Source of the DNA: Caenorhabditis remanei | Lineage: Eukaryota; Nematoda; Chromadorea; Rhabditida; Rhabditidae | Direction of reading: 5' to 3' | Length of the DNA stretch: 64,000 bases | Assembly (NCBI RefSeq): GCF_010183535.1 | Contig: NC_071333.1 | Coordinates: 12,150,587 to 12,214,586, forward strand | Part shown: in pieces, positions 48,201 through 59,928 of the stretch | How positions within the stretch are numbered: position 1 is the first letter of the stretch | How the letters are laid out: each line of letters starts with the position of its first letter | Translations under genes and position numbers: made by a program | The notes under the pieces: model-generated | What the model was told of the DNA's origin: nothing | What the model saw: only the letters and a program-made list of their open reading frames with translations | Databases searched by the model: none

Positions 48201-49706
48201 ATGTTAGACCTATATCCAGTTCAAAATTTCACCGTTGAACAGATTGAGTACGAGAAAAACACCAGATTTCTTCAACCAGCATGGGATTGGATCAAGGTAT
48301 AATATTTTCATAGGTTTATATCTAAACCGTCACATTTTCCAGAATGGAAATGAGCACATCTTGAGTTCACCACTCTTCCCACCATTTTACGCTCTCTCCA
48401 TCGACTACACCTGGGTTGCCATATTCACATGTGAGCACGTACCACGGGCACGGTTAGATAACATAATTTCCGGTTTCTTTCAGTTATTGACCTTTGCCTC
48501 TATGATGTTCCATTCTTCAAAAACTCAAAAATACAAAAGGATCGTAAAGTGACATGGGAGTTGATGAAGCAGTCACTGAAACTTCAAGGATGGAATCAGC
48601 TTCTCTGGATTTATCCAATGGCTCTCGTTCAATTGATTTGGGTTCCAGACACCGAGTTGCCGATTCTTGCACCAACTGTATTTGAGGTGGTGTCACAAAT
48701 TGCTATCTTTTTTCTGGCCTTCGATTTCACCTACTTTTGGTTCCATTATATCAATCACAAGGTTTGCCACTTTCATTCAACCTAAGATATGATTCACACA
48801 CAAAACACGATTCTGCAAAATAAAGTAATGAGGTTATCAATGGAATAGGTTGTTGAAACTACGTATACATCTGAAAATGTATTATTACTATTATTATAGT
48901 TTTTTTTCAATATTTCTCCTACAGACGTTCTTGAAAAACACTTGGTTGTGATGCATATCAGGCTTATTCATTTTGGAAAAAAAAACTTGCTAAATAGATT
49001 TTCTGAACTTTGAATTTATTGCAGTTTTCTCTGAATTATCATATAAAAACACGTTATCTTGGAGATGACTAACTGATAAGTTTATAATTTCAAAAAGTAC
49101 AAAAGTCATGACATCATGGAACATCTCAAATATGAAATAAGTTTTCAGGTGAAATGGCTGTATCGTTGGTGCCACTCGGTCCATCATATGTACTCATCTC
49201 CGTTTGCCGCTTCTGCTCAACATCTCCACCCGTTTGAAGTAAGGTCGCCAGAAGCTTATCCCAAAAATGAATTACATTTTTCAGTTGTTCTTTGTTGGCA
49301 CATTCATCACCACAGTTCCATGGATTTTCCCAACTCATTGTTTGACCTACTGGCTTTGGTTCTTCGTCGCACAAAGTGTTTCCTATGAAGTGAGCGACTG
49401 AAACCGAATACACCAGTCTTTTTTCAAAAGTTCATTCAGAACATTTTTTCTTTCCTTCAGGTTCACATCGGATACGACTTCCCGTTTGCTCTCCATCGCA
49501 TCTTCTGGTTCTATTCCGGCGCCCCTGCTCACGATATGCATCATTTGAGACCATTGACGTGCTTCCAACCATGGTTCAATTATCTTGATCGTCTTATGGG
49601 ATATCACATCACATATGAGGATTTGAAGAGAATGACAGAAGCGAAATTCAAAAAGTTTGGATTGTATTCTGCTGAAGACGAGAAAGGTCTTATCAAAATC
49701 AACTGA
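48201..49706 (+). CDS. Fatty acid hydroxylase superfamily membrane di-iron enzyme
   Basis: Members are ER membrane di-iron oxygenases acting on sterols or lipids (C4-methyl sterol oxidase, C5 desaturase, cholesterol 25-hydroxylase, alkylglycerol monooxygenase). Exons: 48201-48296, 48343-48430, 48484-48761, 49149-49238, 49285-49389, 49461-49706; 300 aa. The three iron-ligand histidine boxes are intact: HYINH at 149-153, HSVHH at 163-167 and HDMHH at 243-247. Hydrophobic helices lie before box 1 and between boxes 2 and 3 (about 185-217). The ATG directly follows a TTTTCAG acceptor, suggesting trans-splicing or a 5' UTR intron. Since worms are sterol auxotrophs, the substrate cannot be guessed from the sequence. 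I remember it as F35C8.5. Confidence 0.92.
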
Positions 49707-50608
49707 AATTTCTGTTAATATGTGTTTCCATTTCTATTCAGTAAACGTTTGTTGCATTATAAATGACGAATTCGTGTTGCACGCAAAGGAAAAAAAAAAC
49801 TCTTAAGAATGCGTCTCGCTCCAGCTCCAGACACCAGAAAAAGTGAAAGTAACCGAATTAGGGGAAAATGTGAAATGGAAATGTGAAACCATGAAAAGAA
49901 ACTGGATCAAAAGATGAAAGAGGTCATGTTTGTTCAAAAACTTTAAAAGGCAAGGTTTTCATGTTTTGTTCCTCGATCCAGGTACTGTGTTCTTTGAACT
50001 TCAAACCTTGTTCAACATGCTCGTTGTGGCTTTCTCGTTGATGAGATTTGTACGACGGCCTCCTTTCTCAATGTGAAGTTCTAGTTGGCACAAAAAGATA
50101 GAAGAGATGTCGGCGGACTTCTGCCAAACTCAGAATCCTATTCAAATGGACGATTAGCGTTTAGTCTTTCTCTCTCACAGGGCCACCCATCAAAGCCGCA
50201 AAGATTCGCGCATCCAAAAACGTCGAAAGAGGATGAGGACCAATTGGAAATGAGACATGGCCAAGAAGAAGAAGAAGAAAGGAGCAGTCCTTCCCGCATA
50301 TTTTCACTAGTATGTGTGTGCATTTATAGCCTTCTTCTTCTTCTTCTTCTTCTTCTTCCACAGCTCCTCCCACGTCGTTGGTGATGAGAGCGAAGAGGGC
50401 CCAGACGGGAGCCCCTCTGCGCTTCTTCCACTTGCATTGTCCATTCAGAATCGATAGCTGCGAGTGTCTTGCCATTTTGTCTACTGCATTTGGCGGCTGC
50501 TGCGAAGAACCTCACATACGTCTTCTTATTAAAATTTGGAACAAGCGACGACGGCCAACGGGTCATTTTCTTGTTTTGTCGTTATTCTCTATTGCGTGTC
50601 ACATATAA
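49707..50608. other. Intergenic, jkk-1 promoter region
   Basis: About 0.9 kb between two same-strand genes. It holds a GAA-rich tract and a complementary CTT tract (listed separately) and no supported coding exon. Confidence 0.6.
50263..50357. repeat. Inverted GAA / CTT microsatellites
   Basis: AAG/GAA units at 50263-50280 and nine CTT units at 50331-50357, about 50 bp apart in opposite orientation, about 250 bp upstream of the jkk-1 ATG. Together they can pair as a purine/pyrimidine hairpin or form triplex DNA. Confidence 0.8.
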
Positions 50609-53546
50609 ATGGATAATGTCTGTTTCCAACAACGGCTACGAGGTAAATTTCTAATTTCTGAGCTTTTTTTATTGCTGGTTGCGTGCAGACAGGTTATTAG
50701 ACGGGGAGAAAAAGAAAGAATGAAAAGCACATGCTATAATTGCAAATATTTGTAGGTACATGTTGAAAATGCATTTAGAAATGACGGAATAAAAATTCAA
50801 ATAGAGATTCAAAAACAGGAGCAAGTGTACTGTAGTTTTTGATATCAAATGTATGGGATTCACGTGAATTTTCAAAGAACGGACTTCGCCCTTTTTATGA
50901 TAACAACAAAGGTCCACTATAGTCGCCCAAAGTATTCGGCTTCATTTTATAGATAAGGGCCCAGCAGCCTTGAAATTGACAGTTCTCATTAAAAAAAAGG
51001 AAAAGATAACAGAAACTTTGCCGCTGTATAGAACTCGTCATACAGATTGAAAACTGAAAATAGAAATCTAGTGTTCCAGAGGGGTCGACATGTCAATCAA
51101 CCGAAAACTCAAAATTTGAGAATGGGAACTTGTATTTGTTTATTGTTAGTGAGGTCTCACTGGGTGGTGTCTTGGCCTTTGCACACACTCTGTAATACAT
51201 ACGTCGTCTCAATTTTCAGATTTGGAAACCAGAGTCCGCAAATGGAAGTTCTTGAAGTTGGGGTTGACTGAGGTCCGTTTACGACCACGGGACCGAAGGT
51301 CAACATCGGTGGATCAGAAGCACAAAGGTATGTTTTTAAACTTTTGCTAATAAAAATTAGAGCATTTTTTCATGTCTATGTTATGAAGTAGATAGTATTC
51401 TTCTAATTACCAGCAATATTCTTTTCAGAATGCTCGTCTACCTCCTCAAGTCCACAACACCAACGGCCAAATAATATCGGCTACTTAACAAGTCCAATGG
51501 AAAGAAAATGTAAGTTCAATTCAAATGTTGTTGAAAACAACGGTATTTTTCCAGTCACACCCCTGACCATGAAACCATCTCCGTCTAGAAGGGATACTGA
51601 AAAGGATGCTCTTGAGTTTGAATTTCTAGAAGGGTGCAAGAAATCCGGAACGTTAGATATTGATGGTATTTTACTTTAAACTATTTTTCAAACACCCCCG
51701 ATGTTTTTAATGTCAGGTGTCAAGCAGGCAGTAGATCCAAATGAAATCCATATCATCGGCCTGCTCGGAAGTGGTTCTTGTGGCGTGGTTGAGTCGGCAA
51801 TGGTACGATCGAAATTGATGGCTGTGAAGGTGAGCATTACCACGTCGGAAAGCTTGATAGATGGTTGCTATAAATCTCATTGAGCTTCGTATCGAAAACC
51901 CTGACGTGCAATTTCGGCATGGAGGAAATGAGATTGACAGAATCGTTGCATACAGAATTCAAAAAATAGTGGGCCCTTGTTTTCAATGGGTTAATCTTGA
52001 GTGGAACGACCAATTGTAGTGGGGCTCTCGTGGTAGTAGGGAGCATTAGAAATTCCATTGTTTTTTTTTTGTTGATTCAATTGACAATGCAAAGAGAAAG
52101 GATGTGAGAAATAGAAAAAGGACCTCCAACCGACATTCGGGGGGAAAATGCACATTGGGATTTTTCTCTAGTTTCATTCAACATGAAAAATGAGAAAGGA
52201 AACCCGGAAGAAAAGGGTAAGAACAAATTTGAACTTTCGCATAGTGAGAACAGAAAATGATACATAGCACCCATGAGAGTTACTTTACTTGACACAGAAT
52301 CATATATCTGTACGTCATTGCTCTCAACTTCATCTTCTTCAGACTATGTACAAGAATGACAATAAAGAAAACTTGAAAAGGATTCTCCGTGACGTCAGGA
52401 TTATGTCTCTCTGCAATTCTCCGTTTATAGTAACCAGCTACGGATATTTCATGTTCAATGTAAGTAAAGGACATCCTTGGATATACAAATACTATTTTTC
52501 CAGTCATCAGTCAAAATTTGTATGCAAATAATGGCAGCTTGTTGTGAGAAACTATTACGGCGCATATATCACTCAAAATTGGATTTCTTCCCCGAATTCG
52601 TCGCCGGTCATATTGTCTACTCGGCGATTAGTGCGTTAGATTATCTGAAGGAAAAACATGTAAGTGGAAGAGGAGTGTAATGCTCTCAGAGCAAGATAAA
52701 CATTTCCGGATTTGCAGTCGATTATACATCGCGATATCAAACCATCTAATATCCTCTTTGACGACAGTGGTAATATAAAGCTGTGCGATTTTGGGATAAG
52801 TGGTTTTATGACTAATTCGATGTCACACTCCAAAAGTGCAGGATGTCCTCCTTATATGGCTCCTGAAAGATTAACGATCGAGGTGAGAACAAAAATCAAA
52901 AACGGGGTTTTCGCATTTTGGGAAAATTGTGAGAACTGGTGGATGTCTCCCAAAGTCACAACTTTACATTTTCATTTTCCCAGACAAACTCCAAATATGA
53001 TGTGAGAAGCGATGTATGGTCATTGGGGATTACAGTATACCAGTTGGTCACCGGACTATACCCTTTTCCTTTGAACGATATGGAATTCACAACACTAACT
53101 ATCATTGCCAATTTGAATCTTCCATCACCAAGTTTGAAAAAAGAAGTAAGCTCTGGATATCGGGAATTGAAATAAAAACTTTCGAAATTTCAGACAACAA
53201 GAAGTTTCTCGCCACTTTTCATTGAATTTCTAGACTTTTGTCTGAGAAAAGATGTTCGCGAAAGACCGGAGTACAAACAACTTATGGTGAGAACTAATTT
53301 ATAATTACGGAAAACCTGACGTTTGTTTCAGAAACATGACTTTTTCCTCGACTATGATCCTGCCAGTGGAGATTATTACAAACTGAAAACGGTATACTTG
53401 AAATGTCTCCAAGCCATGTTTTATGTGTAGTTTTCCAGATTAATGGTAACACTAATCAAGTAGCAGATTGGTTCAACGATATAATAAAACGATCAAAAAC
53501 TGAAGACGAGCTGAAACCGATCCCCAATACACCTTGCGTTAATTAA
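50609..53546 (+). CDS. jkk-1: MAP kinase kinase JKK-1 (MKK7-like)
   Basis: Dual-specificity kinase that activates the JNK orthologue JNK-1; in C. elegans it acts in neurons (locomotion, synaptic cargo, stress). Exons: 50609-50642, 51220-51327, 51429-51509, 51555-51665, 51717-51829, 52343-52459, 52504-52659, 52718-52882, 52984-53145, 53194-53286, 53332-53391, 53439-53546; 435 aa. A basic/hydrophobic stretch [12 protein letters not shown] near residue 17 looks like a JNK-docking site. The kinase domain runs about 120-385: glycine loop GSGSCG 129-134, Lys149 (MAVK), HRD 244-246, DFG 264-266. The activation loop [10 protein letters not shown] has the MAPKK SxxxS pair at 274/278, then YMAPE. The start at 50609 was chosen because its exon ends in the phase needed by exon 2. 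Confidence 0.94.
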
Positions 53547-53924
53547 CAAATCAATTCAAATTTTTCTATGTTTATCATTGCAATTACATTTTTAGACGTT
53601 TAATACTTTGAACTTTTAGAATAATTTTACGAGTCAAATCATACCACGGGTTTTTCACAACTTTGCTTATGTTCTTCTGTTTTTCGGTTTGCTTTCACTT
53701 CCTTTCCACACCCAATACGTGGAAACACCCAGATGACTAACTTTTTCTTATCAATAAATATAATGGTCGTCTCTTATTGACATCTTCCCATTCTTTCTTC
53801 TTCGCTCTTTTTCTTCCGCTTTTTTATTAGAGCAACCACATCATAACTGGTTTGAATTTTAACCGCAGCTCTTTTTTTTCAATTCAGAAAAAGTTTGAAA
53901 ACATTTTGAATATCAAATTTCAGG

Positions 53925-55418
53925 ATGCCTCAACTTATTCCAAAAAGAATAGCCAGACCAAAATTAGATCTCCCTGAACTGAGAGAGCCGGAAGTTGACT
54001 TTTTGAAAAATGGACCATCTGGTCACATCTGTCTCTCTGGTGTGCGACTTGGTGTTCCACCAGACATGATCACCGGTGGTACAAGGATTGGAAGTGGCGA
54101 GGGACATGCGGCAGTTTATCGTTTGGTTTATAATGGAATTGTTATTGCACGAAAAGTTTGTTTTGTAAAAAAATTATTTTGAAAATATCGAGGAAGTATT
54201 AAGGATGTTCGTGTGCAATTAACTTTTGGAGCCGATAATGAAGATATCAATAAGATGTTGAACAAGAAATTACGTGAAGTTAATGTTATCAAAGGGTGCT
54301 CTCCGTGTCCGTTCATTGTTCATTTTTATGGATATTATGTTCACAAAGTAATCGGAGTAAGTTTAATTTCAAATTAGTTCTGTAAAAAGTTTTTTTTTAA
54401 ATTTCAGTGTGTGAATATTCATATTTTCATGGAAGAATTGGCACTGAGTGCATCGTTCCTAAAGAGAGAAATTAGTGAGAGAGGGCAGCAGATACCCGAA
54501 TTTGTAATTGGTCGCATCGTCTGTTCTGTCACTCATGCCCTGTGGTTTCTGAAGGAGAAAATGGTACTTTTATTATTGAAAACCACTGTCTTTAATGTTG
54601 AAAGCTTCCAGCAAATCATTCACAGAGACATCAAGCCATCCAATATATTGATCGATAATGATGGAAGAGTGAAGATTTGTGATTTTGGAATCAGTGGAAT
54701 CCTTCAAAACTCTCTCGCTATCTCCGCAACAGGCGTTCAACAATACACAGCGCCGGAAATCAATGAAGTAAGTGCATTGGGTTTTTCACTACCATAGTGG
54801 TAAGTTTTAGCAATCGTTGGTTCACTCGCCAGGTTACTCTATCAAAAGTGATATTTGGTCACTTGGTATCACTATCTTCGAGTTGGCCACACTAACGTAA
54901 GTTCTTTGTTTTTATGATTGCTCACTCTTATCGAATACAAAAATGTGGTATTGTGTCGAGTCAATAGACTATTCATGTGAATAAAACAGTAAACAGCATG
55001 TTTCAGGTTCCCGTACCCTTCTGATATCTCAGGAATATGTTTGTCTGGAGCAATCTATAATTCAGCACCACCGCGTCTGCGAAGAGTAATTCAGTGATGA
55101 AGAAATCAATAAATTATTTTTTGTTTACAGGGAGCATTTAGTGACAACTTGGTGGACTTTGTCGAGAAACTACTTCAGAAAAGCAAAGACGATCGACCGA
55201 ATCTCAACGGAGTTATGGTAACTAAAAACAACTGCACTATGCCCGCCGAGTTTCCAATTTGTTCTAATTGGTAATATTTGCAGGAGTTGGCTTTCTTCAA
55301 GGAGCATGACGTCCCGTTTTCTTGCATTGGTACTGGAGAGGGAAATGCGACCAACGCGAATGCAGAAAGACCGTCTGTTGGAAAATGGCTCGATGATTTT
55401 CTTTTCCCTGCTGAATAA
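53925..55418 (+). CDS. Divergent MAP kinase kinase, tandem paralogue of jkk-1
   Basis: Exons: 53925-54155, 54204-54356, 54408-54563, 54612-54767, 54811-54896, 55007-55085, 55131-55217, 55284-55418; 360 aa. Catalytic elements are present: glycine loop GSGEGHAAVY, Lys77 (VIARK), HRDIKPSN 184-191, DFG 204-206 and SDIWSLG. The activation loop SLAIS keeps the MAPKK SxxxS pair (214/218), but YMAPE is YTAPE and the C-lobe is compact. So it is probably an active but diverged Ste7-class kinase. Its ATG is 379 bp after the jkk-1 stop, immediately after a TTTCAG acceptor. One acceptor (54203) is ATTAAG rather than TTTCAG. It corresponds to one of the F35C8.1/F35C8.2 kinases I remember near jkk-1; I cannot say which. 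Confidence 0.88.
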
Positions 55419-58400
55419 TTTTTCCGGTTATTTTTTGATATGTAAGGTTTTTAGTGAAACTTAATTCCTCTCTATGAATGTACATGTTAAAATACGGCAA
55501 GTCAAAGATTTTTCATCTTTCTGAAATATGTTTCTACTCTGTCATCATAACACAACTCACATTCTCTGTTATCATAAATCTTCTGACCACTACTCCAAAT
55601 TTCAAAAAAAAAGTAGGCGGTACTTGAGTATTGTGTCTGACTCAATGGAGTAAATCAGAATTTCTCACGAAAACAGCAACAATGATGTCATTGAGATTTT
55701 TGGCTCGTCAATTGCTTATGAGTAATTGTAGCCTAGCATATTATTATTTGTATTTTTGTGATGGACACACGAATTCTTTCCCGTCAAATTACAACACTCG
55801 TACTAGGATCTGTAGTTGGTAGAAGATTCTTCTCTGACTCATTTCCTAATTCACATTACACCACGTTCTCTCATTCATTATCACTGTTCCTCTCAAATCC
55901 GAATGGAAATTTTTATTTTTCTCTGTGTTGGTTCATCTTGTGTGCATCGGAAGTTGTGTTGACCAAAAACGACTTGCTTATCAATAATTTTCGAGTTCTA
56001 GATATAAAGCTGTCAGGTCAATAGCGAATTCTCGAAACCAAAACTTTTGAATTCATCAACTTTGGTTTTCCAACTTCTACATATCTCCTTCACTAATCTC
56101 TGCTATTTATAGCGGTAAAAACCAAAAATGATCAGGATGTAATCGAAAAATCTGGAGGGTGAAAGGAAGGCAGACGAGGCAAAAAAGGAAAATAAATTAG
56201 CTCTTCCGGACTTTTATGACCTCTGATTCTATTTTGTTCCTTTGATTGCATCAATTGTTGCTGCACATCTTTATACTATTCATAGATTCATTTATGAGAA
56301 AAGTTTTGTCATTTTTTTCAGTTTTCAATAATTCCACCTAAGTTGAGGAAGAAAAACATAAAGGAACAAAAATACTTCCTTATGAAAATATTATTTTGGA
56401 TCAAAACGGATATCCATGGAAATTTTACCGTGTCAAACAAACGTTCAACTCACATTTGTCTGACATCAAATATGACTCGTCTAGCTATTTTTCGCATTTT
56501 TTAATCCTGCAGGATATTGAGTATGCGTAGACATTTGGAAGAATAAAATATAACAAAGACCAGAAAATAGTTCAATTTTGTGCTGCTGTTCAGCGTAAAT
56601 TTCATGAATGTCCTCTGTCTAAGCACCACTTTCTTATTTTTTTATGAGTTGATTCTGGAAGAGGAGTGACTTGGCAAAAGACACAAAAACGGGAGCACAC
56701 ATGCACTTTCCTTCAGTTTTCCCAGCTTCGCTTTGTCATCGCAGGAGTTGAAGCAGTTTTTTAACGATTCAACATGTGTTTTAGTTGTTATTTTTCCTGC
56801 AATGTTGTTCTTCTAAGTTATTTCTTCCTGAAAAAAAACGTCGGACGTTTGAGCCTGTCCTTCTGATACTCCCAGTGATTTTTGAAACTTGCCGGGGCTT
56901 CTTTGAGAAGGAAACGGGAGGCAGATAATGAAATAAATACATAGCTTCGAATCAAAAGAATGATTTTCTCACATTACTCATGGCTTCACCCTCGTATCTC
57001 TTCTTCTCATTTTTAACTCGTTCGTTGAAACTCAGTCTGAGATATTCTCAATTCAAAAACGCTGTTTATTGATACGTAATTCCATTACTTTTACTCAAAA
57101 GATAGGAGTAAACGATTAGTTTATGCTTGTTTTTAAGAAAAAAGGATTATTTATGAATTGGCGAAGAAGATAAAGACGGAAAGCCAAAATAGGAGAAAAT
57201 AGAAATCTCTAATTTCTCTCTTGTCTTCAATTATCCTCATCTGCCAAAATCCTTTTTTGTCTGGTAGCTATGGTGACTTTCTAGGTGAGAGATGAATTTT
57301 CAGAAGAGACATGTGTTGAATATTCTAAATCCTTTTCTGTGATCTTTCCTCGCAATGTGGTCTCCTACAGATGTGGGATTATTAGAAGGGGAATGTCACT
57401 ATTTTAGGTTTTCTGAGTTTCTGAGCTTCAGCCTTTTGCAAGATGTGAGAATATCATTGAGTACTAGTCAAAGGTATGAGAATGTTTTTGGTACATTTTT
57501 CTCGTTTTTCTCATGATCTGCAAGACAAAACTTTGATTTATTGAACAAGTCTATGAAACTTTTATAATCTTCATTTCTGCTTTCTCCTATGAACGGCATG
57601 CTCTTGTATATTTTGTTATTTCAAATAAAAGGAAGTCAAATAAGTCTTCACGAATCTGCTGAACCTTTGATAATCCAGGATAAGTTATTTTAGCAATAAA
57701 GTTTTTTACGCGAAAGAAATCTTTGTGCGAACGTCATGCTAATAATCACTAACATCATTTCGCTTATCTGCCGCCTAGAACATCCTCTTCATCGTAATAG
57801 GATTGCATAAATCTGTGAACTACTGAGCAGCCTCCTTAACACATTCCCAAATTTATTGCTTATCAACGTTATCTCTGACGTTAGTCTTCTCACAACACAA
57901 TTGGTTTCTTTGAATAGATGTTTCTTAAGGCTATTTTTATAGAACCAGCCATGAAATTCTTCCAGACTTTTGTTGGTAGAGAGGTGACGTCAACTGATTT
58001 ATAGAATTTCTAGACCTTTTGTTCATACAAGGTGAGTATGAGCTGTTCCTCTCTGTTCTTTTAGAGTTCGTTAATTAGGAAAATATAATGAAAAGAAAAA
58101 GCTGTGATGTCTTGCCCTATACCTCTTTAGTTCATCTTTTTTATAACATCTGTTTTTTTCAGCTTTTACTTTTATCCCCTTCAAAATGTATCTGTTTTTA
58201 TGAAGATATGTGTCATCGTCATTGTTAAACGAGAACCGCAAAATTTTCTTGTCCATTTTCTTGTTTTTTTCTTTCCTGCTTTGAATTTTGTGTTCACGAC
58301 CTCACATGGTTATTTCGGATTACTGACGACACATCCTCATTTACATGGCTACATTGATTTTGTTGAACGATGAATTGGCTATCTTCTGGAAAAAAACCAA

Positions 58401-59928
58401 AATTGATAAAAGTGTACGCGTGTGTGTCACATGATGTTTTTAATCCTTGCCTGGTATTAAACAAAAAATTCTTATGGCTCGCAGGGGGTTGTCTATAGCT
58501 GTTTTAGATAAAGATGTACGTAATCGGAGTGCCAGAGTGAGTTGATTGTCTTTTGCCTTTTGGACTCGTCCGAGTTGATTTGGTAATTTATGGAATGTCA
58601 TGTGAGTGTCGAAAAAGTCCATGTTGAGCCAGCCTCCCTCTCTGGGAAACCGCCGGTTTTGCAATAGTTATCAGCTTTCCATGAAGATATTTCTATGATT
58701 TATTCATTTATCATCTTCTTATTTGCAACGTGTTTTTAACGGCTACCCACGATTTTATCAATATTACTGGGAAGTACCTTCTGAGCATCATATTTTTCAT
58801 ATTAAACCCTAAAAGTCTACTATCCAGCTGTATGTAAATTTATTATCCTTTTTAGTTCATTCTCTCAGTGTTCTATTCATTTTTTGCTCATCCAAGTGTT
58901 TTTTGAAGCCGGAAAGGTGGCAGAGGTCATTTCCTTTTTTCAAAGAACGGAATCATATCAACTCACGTTTTGGCTGGGTGTCATCTATATAAATTTTTCA
59001 AAACGACTTTACCAACCCATTTTGAATTTCTGAACTTGTGCGTTTTTTTCCAGACCATTTGTTATGTTGTTTTTTGAAAACAATTTAAACCAGAAGACAA
59101 GCGGAATTACATCTCCTCTCAGGCTGTAATTTTTAAATCCTACGTTTCCACTTTCCTTTATTTTTTTTCGTTTTCACTCCATTTGATTCTTTTTTCTTTT
59201 CTTTCCCATCTTACATTTTCTAAAAGAACACAATGATTTTCGGTTTTCATTCTGCTCAGTAGATGCCGTTTATTTTAGTTGCACCCATTTCGGAAACATT
59301 CAGAAAAAAAGCTAGGAGTGGTTTTGGATTTTTGGATTTTCAAACACTTCTGATTCATTCAAAGTCCATGTGTTTCGTTTTCTATTGAAAAGAGTACCAA
59401 TTTCTTTTTGAGAGTGACGCTATTTGGGAACAAAAAAGCTTTTGAGATGTAGGGGGCAGCGTCAAGTTTTGAATTACTTTCAGAGTGTGTACCTACCATT
59501 TGTTGACTCGGTTCCTACCTAGTTCATTCTGAAGGCTCCATTTTGTTTTTCAATAGTTACATGTATGGTTAGCTATGCATTTATTGAATTACTGGTCTCT
59601 CGACAAGTACAAAAGCGTTCCTTCAAACAAAATGAAAAAAAAAAGTTCGTTTTCCACATGAATGTGACATGATGATGTTTTTTTTCATTTTCAAATTTTT
59701 GATATTTCCTAATGAAGTGTGACCTGAAAATTTCAATGATAGTATGACCAATGTATTACAGACTTATCAGAAAACACGAAGAGCCTTGTTCTTAAAAATA
59801 ATACAAATTGTTCCTTCATATTGTTAACCTATTTACCCCCTTCAGCCGTCCTAATTTTATAACTCGTTCCAAGTATTTCTTGCTACTCACACTTTCAAAT
59901 TATCTTCTACAAAATTGTCGTATTTCAG
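55419..59928. other. Long non-coding interval upstream of the channel gene
   Basis: Some 4.5 kb of AT- and T-rich DNA. The open frames in it (55631-56024 and 58440-58664) are low-complexity or lack splice context. It presumably contains introns, promoters and further 5' exons of the kcnl gene that I could not identify. Confidence 0.55.

Noticed and set aside
55631..56024. Plus-strand frames downstream of the second MAPKK
   Set aside because: No consistent splice sites or motifs; likely chance frames in AT-rich DNA.
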